64,000 nucleotides of DNA from Synechocystis sp. LKSZ1 (lineage in GTDB: Bacteria; Cyanobacteriota; Cyanobacteriia; Cyanobacteriales; Microcystaceae). A program made the position numbers and the translations under genes. The notes under the pieces were generated by a model. That model did not search any database and was not told the origin of the DNA. It saw nothing but the letters and a program-made list of their open reading frames with translations. The DNA is taken from contig NZ_AP031572.1 of assembly GCF_040436315.1 (NCBI RefSeq), forward strand, positions 744,001 through 808,000, read 5' to 3'. Position 1 is the first letter of the stretch. Every line of letters starts with the position of its first letter. Of this stretch, positions 17,979 through 26,452 are shown piece by piece.

Positions 17979-18422
17979 CTAGGGTTGGTGCTCAAAGGTT
18001 GCTTCGAGGGTACTGGTTAGATAGTGCCCAGCGAGGATGCCGCTCGCTAAATGATAGCGGTGCTCACTCAAACGGTGAAACGTTTCAAACCCACTGCGGC
18101 GTTGTCGGTCTCCCAGTACCCAGTAGCGTTGGATGATGGATTTCTCTAACACCCAGCCTTCTCCTTCCACCCGACCAAGTTGGCTATGTTGCAATACATA
18201 GGTATATTGCCGCTCTTCTTCGTTAAGGCGCCCCCGGTACTGAAAGGAGATTTCTTCGCGGTCACTATCTGGAAAAACCAACTTAGTCACCATAGTAAAC
18301 CAATCTTCCTGTTGCCAGGCAATGATGGAGCGACCTTTGAGGGGTTGGGGAAGCTGATTCCGTTCAAACCAGTAACCTTCAATGTGCCAACGTCCAGCTT
18401 CTAAGAGAAATGTATGGGTCAA
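17979..18422 (-). CDS. Conserved hypothetical protein, lipocalin-like pattern
   Basis: The 147-residue soluble protein is a series of short amphipathic strands (GRWHIEGYWFERN, GRSIIAWQQEDWFTMVTKLVF, ISFQYRGRLNEEERQYTYVLQH, VEGEGWVLEKSIIQRYWVL), which suggests an antiparallel beta-barrel similar to lipocalin-like domains. No catalytic motif is visible. The start appears to be a TTG at 18422: it is preceded by a strong AAGGAGG ribosome-binding site 7 nt upstream, and no ATG occurs until far inside. It lies upstream of the kinase gene in the same direction, 68 bp away, so co-transcription is possible. Confidence 0.7.
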   Translation of the reverse strand: MTHTFLLEAGRWHIEGYWFERNQLPQPLKGRSIIAWQQEDWFTMVTKLVFPDSDREEISFQYRGRLNEEERQYTYVLQHSQLGRVEGEGWVLEKSIIQRYWVLGDRQRRSGFETFHRLSEHRYHLASGILAGHYLTSTLEATFEHQP

Positions 18423-18510
18423 GTTACCCCTCCTTTATCCGGGCAGAGAACTTTACTTGTCCAATATCTAACATTTTGGCTAAAAATAGTCTGCAATCGC
18501 CCTCACTTTT

Positions 18511-19662
18511 CTACCCTATTTTAGGATGAATCTCCCCGAGCAAACAGGGCTGTTGAGCGCCAGTCACCTGGGGTAAATTACCGGGAAATGAATTATAGAA
18601 TCGCCAGTAAGCCAGAATAGCGAAGGCGATGGCTTCTTTGTAGTCGCTGGCCAGGCCGTTCTCTGTTGTTGTGGCTAGGCGGGTTTGAGGCCCGAGGTGT
18701 TGGGCTAGCCGTTGCTGGAGGTACAGATTATGGCTACCGCCACCGCAGAGGAGGAGGGTATCGGGAAGACAGGGTAAAAAGGCCCGATAGTTTTCCACAA
18801 TGGAGCGAGCGGTTAATTCTGTCAGAGTCGCTAAAAAGTCGGCTTCCCCGAGAGTATAGGCCTGGGCATCTTGCCAGCATTGTTGGAGATAATCCGGCCC
18901 AAATAATTCCCGGCCGGTGGACTTAGGCGGCGGTTGCTGGAAAAAATCCTGACGAAGCCACTGGTCAACGAGGGGTTGATAGGGTTGGCCCTGGGCTGCC
19001 CACTGGCCTTGATGATCGTAGGTTTGTTGTCCTTGGCTGAACCTTTGTACCGCCAGATCGATTAAGACATTGCCGGGCCCCGTATCCCAGCCTCGGATTT
19101 TGTCTTCCCAGTCAGGGGTCTGACGAGGGGGAAGATACGTGACATTGCCAATGCCACCAATATTCTGAATACAGCGGTGTTCTGTGTCATGGCCCAGCAG
19201 GCAGGCATCAATCTTGGAGACCAGAGGCGCACCCTGGCCTCCGGCAGCCAAGTCGGCCTGGCGAAAATGGCTGACCGTTGGGATAGCCGTAAGCTGGGCA
19301 ATTACTTCTCCTCGTCCCAGTTGGCAACTATAGCCCAAGCGTTGACCCTGGGGCGGGCGGTGGAAAACTGTCTGGCCATGGGAACCAATCAGGTCAGCAT
19401 GGGGATAGCCGGTTTGGATATTTTGGGCGGCCTGGGCAAAGGCGATGGCAATGGCCTCATCCAGATCGGCCCATTCGGCCATGGTCAAGGTCTGGCCAGC
19501 GCAGACCGCTAAAATTTGTCGTCGTAGGGCCGGAGAATAGGGATAGGTCGCCCCTTGGAGGAGTTCTACTCGGAGGTCTAGACGGGAACCGGAGATTTCC
19601 ACTAAAGCTGCATCGATACCATCCACCGATGTCCCGCTCATCAAGCCAATACAATATGCCAT
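18511..19662 (-). CDS. anmK: Anhydro-N-acetylmuramic acid kinase (AnmK)
   Basis: The 383-residue ASKHA-fold kinase opens with [21 protein letters not shown], the AnmK phosphate-binding loop, followed by [27 protein letters not shown] (GGIGN), [12 protein letters not shown] (Asp-Thr-Gly-Pro-Gly) and LCGGGSHN (adenosine motif). The enzyme opens the 1,6-anhydro ring of anhydro-MurNAc released by lytic transglycosylases and phosphorylates it, for cell-wall recycling. The start is the ATG at 19662, one codon after an in-frame GTG. It begins 6 bp after the yggT-like gene, so the two form an operon. Confidence 0.95.
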   Translation of the reverse strand: MAYCIGLMSGTSVDGIDAALVEISGSRLDLRVELLQGATYPYSPALRRQILAVCAGQTLTMAEWADLDEAIAIAFAQAAQNIQTGYPHADLIGSHGQTVFHRPPQGQRLGYSCQLGRGEVIAQLTAIPTVSHFRQADLAAGGQGAPLVSKIDACLLGHDTEHRCIQNIGGIGNVTYLPPRQTPDWEDKIRGWDTGPGNVLIDLAVQRFSQGQQTYDHQGQWAAQGQPYQPLVDQWLRQDFFQQPPPKSTGRELFGPDYLQQCWQDAQAYTLGEADFLATLTELTARSIVENYRAFLPCLPDTLLLCGGGSHNLYLQQRLAQHLGPQTRLATTTENGLASDYKEAIAFAILAYWRFYNSFPGNLPQVTGAQQPCLLGEIHPKIG

Positions 19663-19668
19663 CACATA

Positions 19669-19962
19669 TTAATGAAGGTAGGAGGCCATGGTTAAAATGC
19701 CCTGCTGGCCGATCAAGATTTCCCGCAAGAAGGTACAAATCCCTACCCAAAGCACGGGGGTAATATCAACCCCTCCCAAGGGAGGAATCAGTTGTCGCAG
19801 GGGGACGAGTAACGGCTCTGTCGGCAGAGCTACCAAACGCCAAGGCATTCTAGCCATCTCGACTTGGGGATACCAGGTTAGAATAATCCGAAAAATAAAA
19901 AGAACCGTCATCAAGGCCAGAATAATGCCTAGGGCCTGACTCATTAGATTAACAAAGGTCAT
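19669..19962 (-). CDS. YggT/Ycf19 family membrane protein
   Basis: The 97-residue protein has two hydrophobic segments (residues about 7-28 and 68-88) with the YggT signature between them: ILTWYPQVEMARMPWRLVALPTEPLLVPLRQLIPPLGGVDITPVL. YggT proteins are linked to osmotic tolerance in bacteria and to membrane-complex assembly or thylakoid organisation in plastids and cyanobacteria (Ycf19/CCB3 relatives). Length and motif are complete. It is the first gene of a pair with anmK, separated by 6 bp. Confidence 0.88.
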   Translation of the reverse strand: MTFVNLMSQALGIILALMTVLFIFRIILTWYPQVEMARMPWRLVALPTEPLLVPLRQLIPPLGGVDITPVLWVGICTFLREILIGQQGILTMASYLH

Positions 19963-20008
19963 AGCAACATTAATAACACAGGGAACGATGAATATTGTAG
20001 CGAAGCTT

Positions 20009-20485
20009 TCACTCCGGCTTAGGCTGTTGCACTAATAACACTGAGCACCGGGCGTGGTGAACGACATAGTTGCTGACACTACCTAAAAATATTTCTGCTA
20101 GGCCTTGGAGGCCCCGTCGCCCCAGCACAATCAGGTCGGCCTCCCAGGTTTTGGCTAGATCACAGATATGACGACTCGGTTCCCCGATTTTCCAATCCCA
20201 TTCTGTGCGGATGCCCTGCTGTTCAGCCCTAGACCCGTAATCAGCTAGCCATTGCTGAGTTTCCTCTGTCTGCTGTTGCAGGCGCTCGTGAATGACCCGA
20301 GAAAAATTGGCCATTTCTTCACTGTAGATGCTGGGATAGGGCGTCAAAACGGTCTGTTCTAGAGGAATACAGTGAAAGAGCATTAATTGGCCCTGATTGA
20401 GTTTTGCCATAGCCAAGGCCTGTTCAAACACATCACCCCTCAGGGCAGACTGGTCAAGGGCAGCAAGAATTTTTGAGTAAACCAT
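20009..20485 (-). CDS. Universal stress protein (UspA family)
   Basis: The 158-residue single-domain protein starts MVYSKILAALDQSALRGDVFEQALAMAK and ends with ADLIVLGRRGLQGLAEIFLGSVSNYVVHHARCSVLLVQ, which contains the G-x2-G-x9-G-S ATP-binding signature. It therefore probably belongs to the ATP-binding subclass. UspA proteins accumulate in stress or growth arrest, and their molecular role is often unclear. The ATG at 20485 fits the family N-terminus. It lies between the divergent-looking promoter space of lpdA (same strand, 70 bp) and yggT. Confidence 0.93.
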   Translation of the reverse strand: MVYSKILAALDQSALRGDVFEQALAMAKLNQGQLMLFHCIPLEQTVLTPYPSIYSEEMANFSRVIHERLQQQTEETQQWLADYGSRAEQQGIRTEWDWKIGEPSRHICDLAKTWEADLIVLGRRGLQGLAEIFLGSVSNYVVHHARCSVLLVQQPKPE

Positions 20486-20555
20486 AACGGTGTTGGATAG
20501 AGGAACCGGAGTCTAGAAGGGGGCGAGAATCGCAAGCGGTGGCCAAGGAAAGAGG

Positions 20556-21980
20556 CTAGCTGGCCCGCTTGTAGGCTTCATCAAGAATTTCTGACAGGGT
20601 TGGATGGGCATGGATATTGAAGGCCAGTTCCCGGACGGAACGGCGTTCTCCGATGGCATTGGCTGCTTCTTGGATTAGATCCGAAGCATGAATCCCAATG
20701 ATATGAACCCCCAACAGTTCTCCAGTATCCTGACGATAGATAATTTTGGCTAGGCCTTCGGTTTCCTTTTCTGCCAGGGCCTTGGAATTGCCTTTGTAGT
20801 AGGTTTTGGCCGTGGCAATGGTGAAGCCTTCTGTTTCACCCAGGGCCTGGGCTTGAGCCTCCGTTAGACCCACATAGCTAATTTCCGGGTGGGTAAAGGC
20901 AGCAGCGGGAATGGCCCGGTAATCGATGGTTTTGGCCCGGCCACAGATATTTTCAACCGCGACCACTCCCTGCCCAGAGGCTGCGTGAGCCAGCATCATT
21001 TTGCCCGTGGCATCGCCAACAGCCCACAGATGGGGCACCGGTTCTCCGTCCTTGAGGACGGCCATCTGGTCATTGACCGCAATAAAACCCCGACGATCCA
21101 CTTCGACGCCCACAGATTCTAGTCCCAGGTTTTTAGTGGCAGGAATTCGGCCCGTTGCGACAAGACAGGCATCCACTTCTAGGGTTTCTACTACTTCTTT
21201 AGTTTTGGCATCGGCCAACTCAATCACGACGGGATGACCCGGCTTCACGCTTTTCGCCAAGGTTCCTACATAGGTTTCAATATTGCGGGGTTTGATCAGT
21301 ACCCGTTCCGCAATCTTGGCAATATCAGGGTCAAAACCGGGCATCAAGGTATCCAGGGCCTCAATCATAGTGACTTCACAGCCCAGGGCGGTGTAGACAT
21401 CGGAAAATTCCAGCCCAATGTAGCCACTGCCAATGATGGCAATCCAGGGAGGAAGCTGTTCGAGTTGAATGGCCTCATCACTGGTGAAGACCGTTTTATG
21501 ATCGATTTCAATCCCGGGAGGAACAAAGGGCACTGACCCCGGACAGAGCAAAATATCTCGAGTGGTGTAGGTCTTTTCACCGCTGTCTCCGATCACACTG
21601 ACTTTTTGGGGCCCGACTACCTTGCCCCAACCCCGCAGGGTGTCTACTTTGAGGCGAGTCAAGCTATTGGTGAGGTCTTCTCGAATTTTGTGGACTAGAT
21701 CCGTCGCATGGGCAGCAATGGCCTCCCGCTGGAACGCCACGCCTCCTACCTGAATTCCCAAGTGTTGTAGATGCTCGCTATCTTGCAGTTCTCTCACTCG
21801 GCCCGAGGCCGCCAGCAGGGCCTTGGAGGGAATGCAACCCCGGTTAACACAGGTTCCCCCCATCTCCTTGGCTTCGATGATGGCTGTTTTTAGGCCGCAT
21901 TTGACAGCATGGAGCGCCGCACCATGGCCCCCAACACCCGCGCCAATAATGATCAAATCGTAATCAAAATCCTGACTCAT
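20556..21980 (-). CDS. lpdA: Dihydrolipoamide dehydrogenase (E3)
   Basis: The 474-residue flavoenzyme reoxidises lipoyl groups of the pyruvate dehydrogenase complex and of glycine decarboxylase, reducing NAD+. It has an FAD Rossmann motif ([16 protein letters not shown], 10-25), the redox disulfide in [16 protein letters not shown] (Cys44, Cys49), an NAD motif ([12 protein letters not shown]), the second FAD motif ([17 protein letters not shown]) and the C-terminal HAHPTLSE active-site His-Glu. The cyanobacterial type, with substitutions in the first motif, is recognisable. The ATG at 21980 gives the usual length. Confidence 0.95.
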   Translation of the reverse strand: MSQDFDYDLIIIGAGVGGHGAALHAVKCGLKTAIIEAKEMGGTCVNRGCIPSKALLAASGRVRELQDSEHLQHLGIQVGGVAFQREAIAAHATDLVHKIREDLTNSLTRLKVDTLRGWGKVVGPQKVSVIGDSGEKTYTTRDILLCPGSVPFVPPGIEIDHKTVFTSDEAIQLEQLPPWIAIIGSGYIGLEFSDVYTALGCEVTMIEALDTLMPGFDPDIAKIAERVLIKPRNIETYVGTLAKSVKPGHPVVIELADAKTKEVVETLEVDACLVATGRIPATKNLGLESVGVEVDRRGFIAVNDQMAVLKDGEPVPHLWAVGDATGKMMLAHAASGQGVVAVENICGRAKTIDYRAIPAAAFTHPEISYVGLTEAQAQALGETEGFTIATAKTYYKGNSKALAEKETEGLAKIIYRQDTGELLGVHIIGIHASDLIQEAANAIGERRSVRELAFNIHAHPTLSEILDEAYKRAS

Positions 21981-22077
21981 GTTAACGATTGCGCCTCTGT
22001 TTCATCCGCTTCTTAGTGTACGAGCAAAGGGGTACCCAGGAAACCAGTCCTTACAGAAGCTCCGGTGGTACTCAATC

Positions 22078-22566
22078 TCACTCAGGCTTGGGGTCAGTCG
22101 GCAAGGCATGGGCGGAGGATTTTTGGGAAAAAAGAATCAAGATCCCGGAGATTAAGGTGATGGCCACAGCTTTCCAGAGTAGGGCCAGGGCGTCCTGATC
22201 TTCGGCCAGATCGCCAAAGAAGATCACAACCATATTTAACAGGATAACATTACCCAGGTTAGACTTTAGTTCATGAAAACTATGAACCCGGAGGGGACTA
22301 GCAATTTTCAAGGGCTGGATAAACAATTCGTAAAGGCCCATAGCCAAAATCAGGAGAGTAATGGCAGTTAAAAATCGCTCAATGACTTCAACAAACTGAA
22401 ATTCAATCTTCTCAACAAACCAATTGTGGGTCAGGAGTTCCCACAGCAAATGGCCTGCGAGGACAGAGGCATAGATAAAAGCCGCAAAGGAGGTCAGTAA
22501 AATGAAGAAAACCGATAACAAAATAAGATATTTACTCTGACACAACAGCGATTTTATCAACAACAT
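22078..22566 (-). CDS. UPF0114 (YqhA-like) membrane protein
   Basis: The 162-residue protein has four hydrophobic segments (about 11-38, 62-82, 103-118 and 131-147) and the family region LAMGLYELFIQPL then HSFHELKSNLGNVILLNMVVIFFGD. YqhA/UPF0114 proteins are inner-membrane proteins of unknown function. The tail after the last segment is short and polar (KSSAHALPTDPKPE). The ATG at 22566 begins the first helix. It is an isolated gene between lpdA and the peroxiredoxin gene, all on the same strand. Confidence 0.8.
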   Translation of the reverse strand: MLLIKSLLCQSKYLILLSVFFILLTSFAAFIYASVLAGHLLWELLTHNWFVEKIEFQFVEVIERFLTAITLLILAMGLYELFIQPLKIASPLRVHSFHELKSNLGNVILLNMVVIFFGDLAEDQDALALLWKAVAITLISGILILFSQKSSAHALPTDPKPE

Positions 22567-22670
22567 AAAAACAAAAAGTATAAGAATATTATTTGTCTTC
22601 CTGGGGGAACAAGTGCTTCCTCAGGAAGTCTTAGGGGTTAGTTATCCTAGTATCAACGTTTCTCAAAGCA

Positions 22671-23273
22671 CTAGGAGGCCTCTAGCGCTGCAAAATAGGC
22701 TTTGGCCTTAATGGGGTCTGGAGTCATGGTTTGCTCTCCCTCCTGCCAGCCAACGGGACACACTTCATTGGGATGGGACTGGACGTGCTGAATAGCCTTC
22801 AGGGTTCTCAGAGTTTCGTCCACACTGCGGCCAAAGGAAAGATTATTGATGGTGGCATGCTGGATAATGCCGTCCCGGTCAATAATGAACAGGCCCCTTA
22901 GGGCAATACCAGCCTCTGGGTCAAGGACATTATAAGCCGTACTGATTTCTTTTTTGAGGTCGGCTACGAGTGGATAGGCAATATCCCCCAGACCCCCTTG
23001 CTTGCGCTCGGTTTGAATCCAGGCCAAATGGGAAAATTCGCTGTCCACAGAAACCCCTAAAATTTCAGTGTCCAGGGCCTTAAATTGATCATGCCGATTA
23101 CTAAAAGCAATAATTTCCGTGGGACAAACAAACGTAAAATCGAGGGGATAGAAAAACAAAATAACGTATCTACCCCGATAGTCCGACAACTTCAGGGTTT
23201 GGAATTGTTGGTCAATAACCGCCGTTGCTGTAAAGTCCGGGGCAAGCATACCCACGCGCAAACACTCTGTCAT
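22671..23273 (-). CDS. Typical 2-Cys peroxiredoxin
   Basis: The 200-residue protein reduces H2O2 and organic peroxides with thioredoxin as donor. The peroxidatic cysteine is Cys50 in [13 protein letters not shown] and the resolving cysteine is Cys172 in NEVCPVGW, so this is the Prx1/AhpC-type enzyme common to cyanobacteria and chloroplasts. A GGLG loop is present ([12 protein letters not shown]), and the C-terminus is a helix ([10 protein letters not shown]) rather than a clear YF motif. The ATG at 23273 (MTECLRVG) was chosen; the open frame continues upstream without family similarity. Confidence 0.95.
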   Translation of the reverse strand: MTECLRVGMLAPDFTATAVIDQQFQTLKLSDYRGRYVILFFYPLDFTFVCPTEIIAFSNRHDQFKALDTEILGVSVDSEFSHLAWIQTERKQGGLGDIAYPLVADLKKEISTAYNVLDPEAGIALRGLFIIDRDGIIQHATINNLSFGRSVDETLRTLKAIQHVQSHPNEVCPVGWQEGEQTMTPDPIKAKAYFAALEAS

Positions 23274-23401
23274 AACTAGAGACACTCCAAAATTTAAGTA
23301 AACTGCTCCACTGCAGACTGATACTGACAATCCCGGTCAAACACGAAAAACTTGTTAAAACACTATCACAGTCGCCTTAATTTTGACTAACGGCCGCCGC
23401 C

Positions 23402-24379
23402 ATGAAAGTTCCTTCCCTCCCCCGGCTCCCTAAGCGGTTTTCCCCCCTGACCGCCTCCCCCAAATCCAAAGCTCGACAAGTCAAAACCCTCCGCACTGCT
23501 ATCCAGAGAAGTCAGCGCCCAGGACTCCAGTTCATCGTCCACCTAGATCTCTACCATTGGCTATTTGCCCTGTCCTGGCGTCATTTTTTACTTCTAGTGA
23601 CGGCCTTTTATTTTGGGCTTAATCTGCTGTTCGCCATCGTTTTTTGGTACTTGGGGGGCGGCATTGGCAATGCCGAGGCCGGTTCCTTTAAGGATGCCTT
23701 TTTCTTTAGTATTCAAACCTTCTCTACCGTGGGCTACGGATCTATGTATCCCCAAAGTTTGGCAGTGCACATTCTGGTTACCATTGAAATCTTTGTGGGC
23801 CTGCTTTGTCTGGCGGTGTTGACCGGCCTGATGTTTGCCCGTTTTTCTCGGCCCACTGCCAAGATCCTATTTAGCCAAGTCGCTGTTATTTGTCCCTTTG
23901 AAGGGATTCCTACCTTGATGTTTCGGGCAGCCAACCAGCGGAATAATCGCATTCTAGAGGCTCAGGTGCGGGTCAGCCTGACGCGAGATGAGATGACACA
24001 GGAAGGTTATCTCCTCCGACGTTTCTACGACCTAGACTTGGTGCGTTCCCAGACGCCGATTTTCGGGTTAAGTTGGTTAATCATGCACCCAATTACCCCG
24101 ACCAGTCCGTTGTACGGACAAACTATAGAAACCCTAACAGAGGTCGGTGTTGAATTATGGGTGAGTTTAACTGGCCTCGATGAAACCTTTTCCCAGACAA
24201 TTCACAGTCGTTATGCCTACGCTATACCAGAACTACGCTGGCACCATCGCTTTGTCGATATTTTTTATCAAACTCCCGACGGCCGGTGGTGCTTAGAGCT
24301 GGGACGCTTTCACGATACCGTTTCATTGCGGGTTCCCCCGCCTCCTACAGCAGGGGAAACGCTATTAATGGTGGATTAA
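23402..24379 (+). CDS. Inward-rectifier-type potassium channel (KirBac family)
   Basis: The 325-residue protein has a basic N-terminus, a slide-helix-like segment (YHWLFALSWRHF), TM1 about 60-83, a pore helix and the K+ selectivity filter TVGYG (109-113), TM2 about 121-146, and a C-terminal beta-rich cytoplasmic domain of about 175 residues (RPTAKILFSQVAVICPFEG, LMFRAANQRNNRILEAQVRV). This is the prokaryotic Kir layout, a homotetrameric K+ channel gated by lipids or ligands. The ATG at 23402 starts the protein. The following 240 bp to the hlyD stop hold no gene that I can support. Confidence 0.93.
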   Translation: MKVPSLPRLPKRFSPLTASPKSKARQVKTLRTAIQRSQRPGLQFIVHLDLYHWLFALSWRHFLLLVTAFYFGLNLLFAIVFWYLGGGIGNAEAGSFKDAFFFSIQTFSTVGYGSMYPQSLAVHILVTIEIFVGLLCLAVLTGLMFARFSRPTAKILFSQVAVICPFEGIPTLMFRAANQRNNRILEAQVRVSLTRDEMTQEGYLLRRFYDLDLVRSQTPIFGLSWLIMHPITPTSPLYGQTIETLTEVGVELWVSLTGLDETFSQTIHSRYAYAIPELRWHHRFVDIFYQTPDGRWCLELGRFHDTVSLRVPPPPTAGETLLMVD

Positions 24380-24621
24380 CCTGGTGTAATACGGCCCTGA
24401 GCAATGCCCCGATTTTGATGCCGGAAAAGATGACTGGGGTTTTGCATCATTTTGACGGGTTTGTGTTCAGTAGCGGGATAGGTCAATTTGGGCTGTTTGG
24501 TGTTCATCGCTTAGACCCCACAACGAGAGACTACACCTTGATCCTGGCACAATTCCTATGGATCGACCATGACAAGCTGAGGGGCGATTTCGCCGGGGCA
24601 ACATTATAAAATCAATAGCCT

Positions 24622-26382
24622 CTAACGAACGGTTTCTAGGGTTTCTAATTTCTTGGTAAATAGCTCCGTAAAGAGACTAATAACTGTCCGTTTTTCCCGT
24701 ACCTTGATATTGGCAGTAATTGACATCCCTGACTGGAGGGGAATTGTTCGGCCCTGGGATTTCAATTGCTGGGATTCCATCTTGATTCGAACCGGAAAAC
24801 GATAGTACTGATGAGCCTGATCTGGCGGGAGAGCGTCGGAACCAATGGAGCTTACTTCTCCCTTAATGTCCCCAAATTCACTGTAGGGAAAGGAATCAAT
24901 CCGAACTTCGGACTTCATTCCTGTACGAACAAAACCAATGTCTTTATTGGTAACATTGACCTCCGCTACTAAATTATCCCTGGGCACAATTTTGAGGAGG
25001 GGTTCTGTCTGGTTGGGGGGAGTAACATAGCCCGGAGTGGCCTTTAAGTCAAAGACGGTGCCATTCACAGGAGATTTAATTTCTTGATATTTCAAGGTAA
25101 CTTTGGATCGGCTAATTTGGCCATTAAGCTCATTAATTCGCTTGTTATTTTCAACAATAACTTTGGTGAATTGGCTATCAATTTCAGCAAGACGCTTATC
25201 ATTATCGGCAATGCGGTCGGTAATATCTTTTTCTGTGATAGCGCTCGTGTTGGTCAAGCGAGCACTGGCTTGGTCAATGAGATTCTGGAGTCGTCTTTCT
25301 TCCTGCTGTAGGCGATCGATCTCCGCTAGACGGCTCCGTACCTGTTGTTTTTGCTTATCTAACTCGACACTGCCATTGACTCGCTGTTCAATGATTTGTT
25401 TGTAGCGGTCATTGACGGCCTGCTGTTGTTTTTCAACTTGCAGTTTAGCCAAGGCTCCTTCCTCTAGCAGGGGGGTGACATTGCCTAGAATCCGTTCTTC
25501 AATTTCTAAGCTTTTCTCTGCTTCTGAGATGGCTTTGCGATTACGACTTTCCAAATCCACCAGGATTTTTTGATCTTCCCGGAGTTGAGATTGGGCCGAA
25601 GCGAGCTGAACCTGGGCCTGATTCAGTTGTTTTTCCAGTTGTTGGATTTCCAAGCGAGCCGCCATCATCCGCGTTTCCAGTTCGTACTGTGTCCGTCGCA
25701 GTCGGGATTCCTGATCTGGGCTCAGACTGGTATTACCATTACCCAAGCCGAGGAGGGTCTGGTAAAGCGCATTCTCTTGTACCAGAGCCGCTCGGTTCTT
25801 AGCCAAAGAAACCACTTCCCAGGGCAAATTTAAACGACTCACTGCCGCATCAAATGCTGCCCCCGTTAAATTCTTTTCTAAAAGCGTCTGATAAAATTCA
25901 TTTTCTTGCAGGAGAGATTGTTTAATTTTTTGGGCCGCCTTGAGATCCGATTCCGTGGCAGTTGAATCCATAATCACGAGAGTCTGGCCAGCCTTGACAG
26001 ATTCATTGTCCTTAACGAGGACTTTTTGAACAACCCCATTGATCGGGGCCTGAACATCCTTAACGGTATCCTGGGGCTTTAACTGGCCGGTAGCGGGAAT
26101 TACCTGCTCAATGGTAGCAATGGAAGCCCAAGTAATGGTAGCCACGGTGACGCCCATAATCCCCAGAGCAATGCCCCGTAACCATATAGGTGACTGACGC
26201 AAGATCAAGGATTGTTCTGGTTGAAAAAGAGAAGGTTGAGTTTGTACTTCGATGGTTTTTGCCGGACTCTCAGCCTGGGGTTCCGAGGCCAGGGTGCCGT
26301 TATCCATCGCGGCAGTTACTTTACCATTACCGTTACTGTTGGCCTGGCCGTTACGGGAAGATTCCTGGGTTAAAGGATTCAT
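24622..26382 (-). CDS. HlyD family periplasmic adaptor of type I secretion system
   Basis: The 586-residue membrane-fusion protein has a Gln/Asn-rich cytoplasmic tail (1-65), one transmembrane segment (about 75-98), a lipoyl half-motif (KDVQAPINGVVQKVLVKDNESVKAGQTLV), about 270 residues of heptad-rich coiled coil, the second lipoyl half (IKSPVNGTVFDLKATPGYV) and the beta-barrel RND-like end. It bridges the inner-membrane ABC exporter and a TolC-type outer-membrane channel. The start is the ATG at 26382, with AGGAG about 7 nt upstream; a short upstream extension was rejected. It is 70 bp downstream of the HlyB-like gene. Confidence 0.92.
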   Translation of the reverse strand: MNPLTQESSRNGQANSNGNGKVTAAMDNGTLASEPQAESPAKTIEVQTQPSLFQPEQSLILRQSPIWLRGIALGIMGVTVATITWASIATIEQVIPATGQLKPQDTVKDVQAPINGVVQKVLVKDNESVKAGQTLVIMDSTATESDLKAAQKIKQSLLQENEFYQTLLEKNLTGAAFDAAVSRLNLPWEVVSLAKNRAALVQENALYQTLLGLGNGNTSLSPDQESRLRRTQYELETRMMAARLEIQQLEKQLNQAQVQLASAQSQLREDQKILVDLESRNRKAISEAEKSLEIEERILGNVTPLLEEGALAKLQVEKQQQAVNDRYKQIIEQRVNGSVELDKQKQQVRSRLAEIDRLQQEERRLQNLIDQASARLTNTSAITEKDITDRIADNDKRLAEIDSQFTKVIVENNKRINELNGQISRSKVTLKYQEIKSPVNGTVFDLKATPGYVTPPNQTEPLLKIVPRDNLVAEVNVTNKDIGFVRTGMKSEVRIDSFPYSEFGDIKGEVSSIGSDALPPDQAHQYYRFPVRIKMESQQLKSQGRTIPLQSGMSITANIKVREKRTVISLFTELFTKKLETLETVR

Positions 26383-26452
26383 GATCGCTCCTATGGGGTC
26401 TATCAAGGAAGAAAAGTATGGGTTAATTCAGGTCTACAAACAGGACACTAGC

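Noticed and set aside
24380-24621. A 63-codon plus-strand open frame between the Kir channel gene and the hlyD stop (from ATG near 24419)
   Set aside because: The translation (MPEKMTGVLHHFDGF) has no recognisable family, no ribosome-binding site and overlaps no conserved feature; likely a chance frame.
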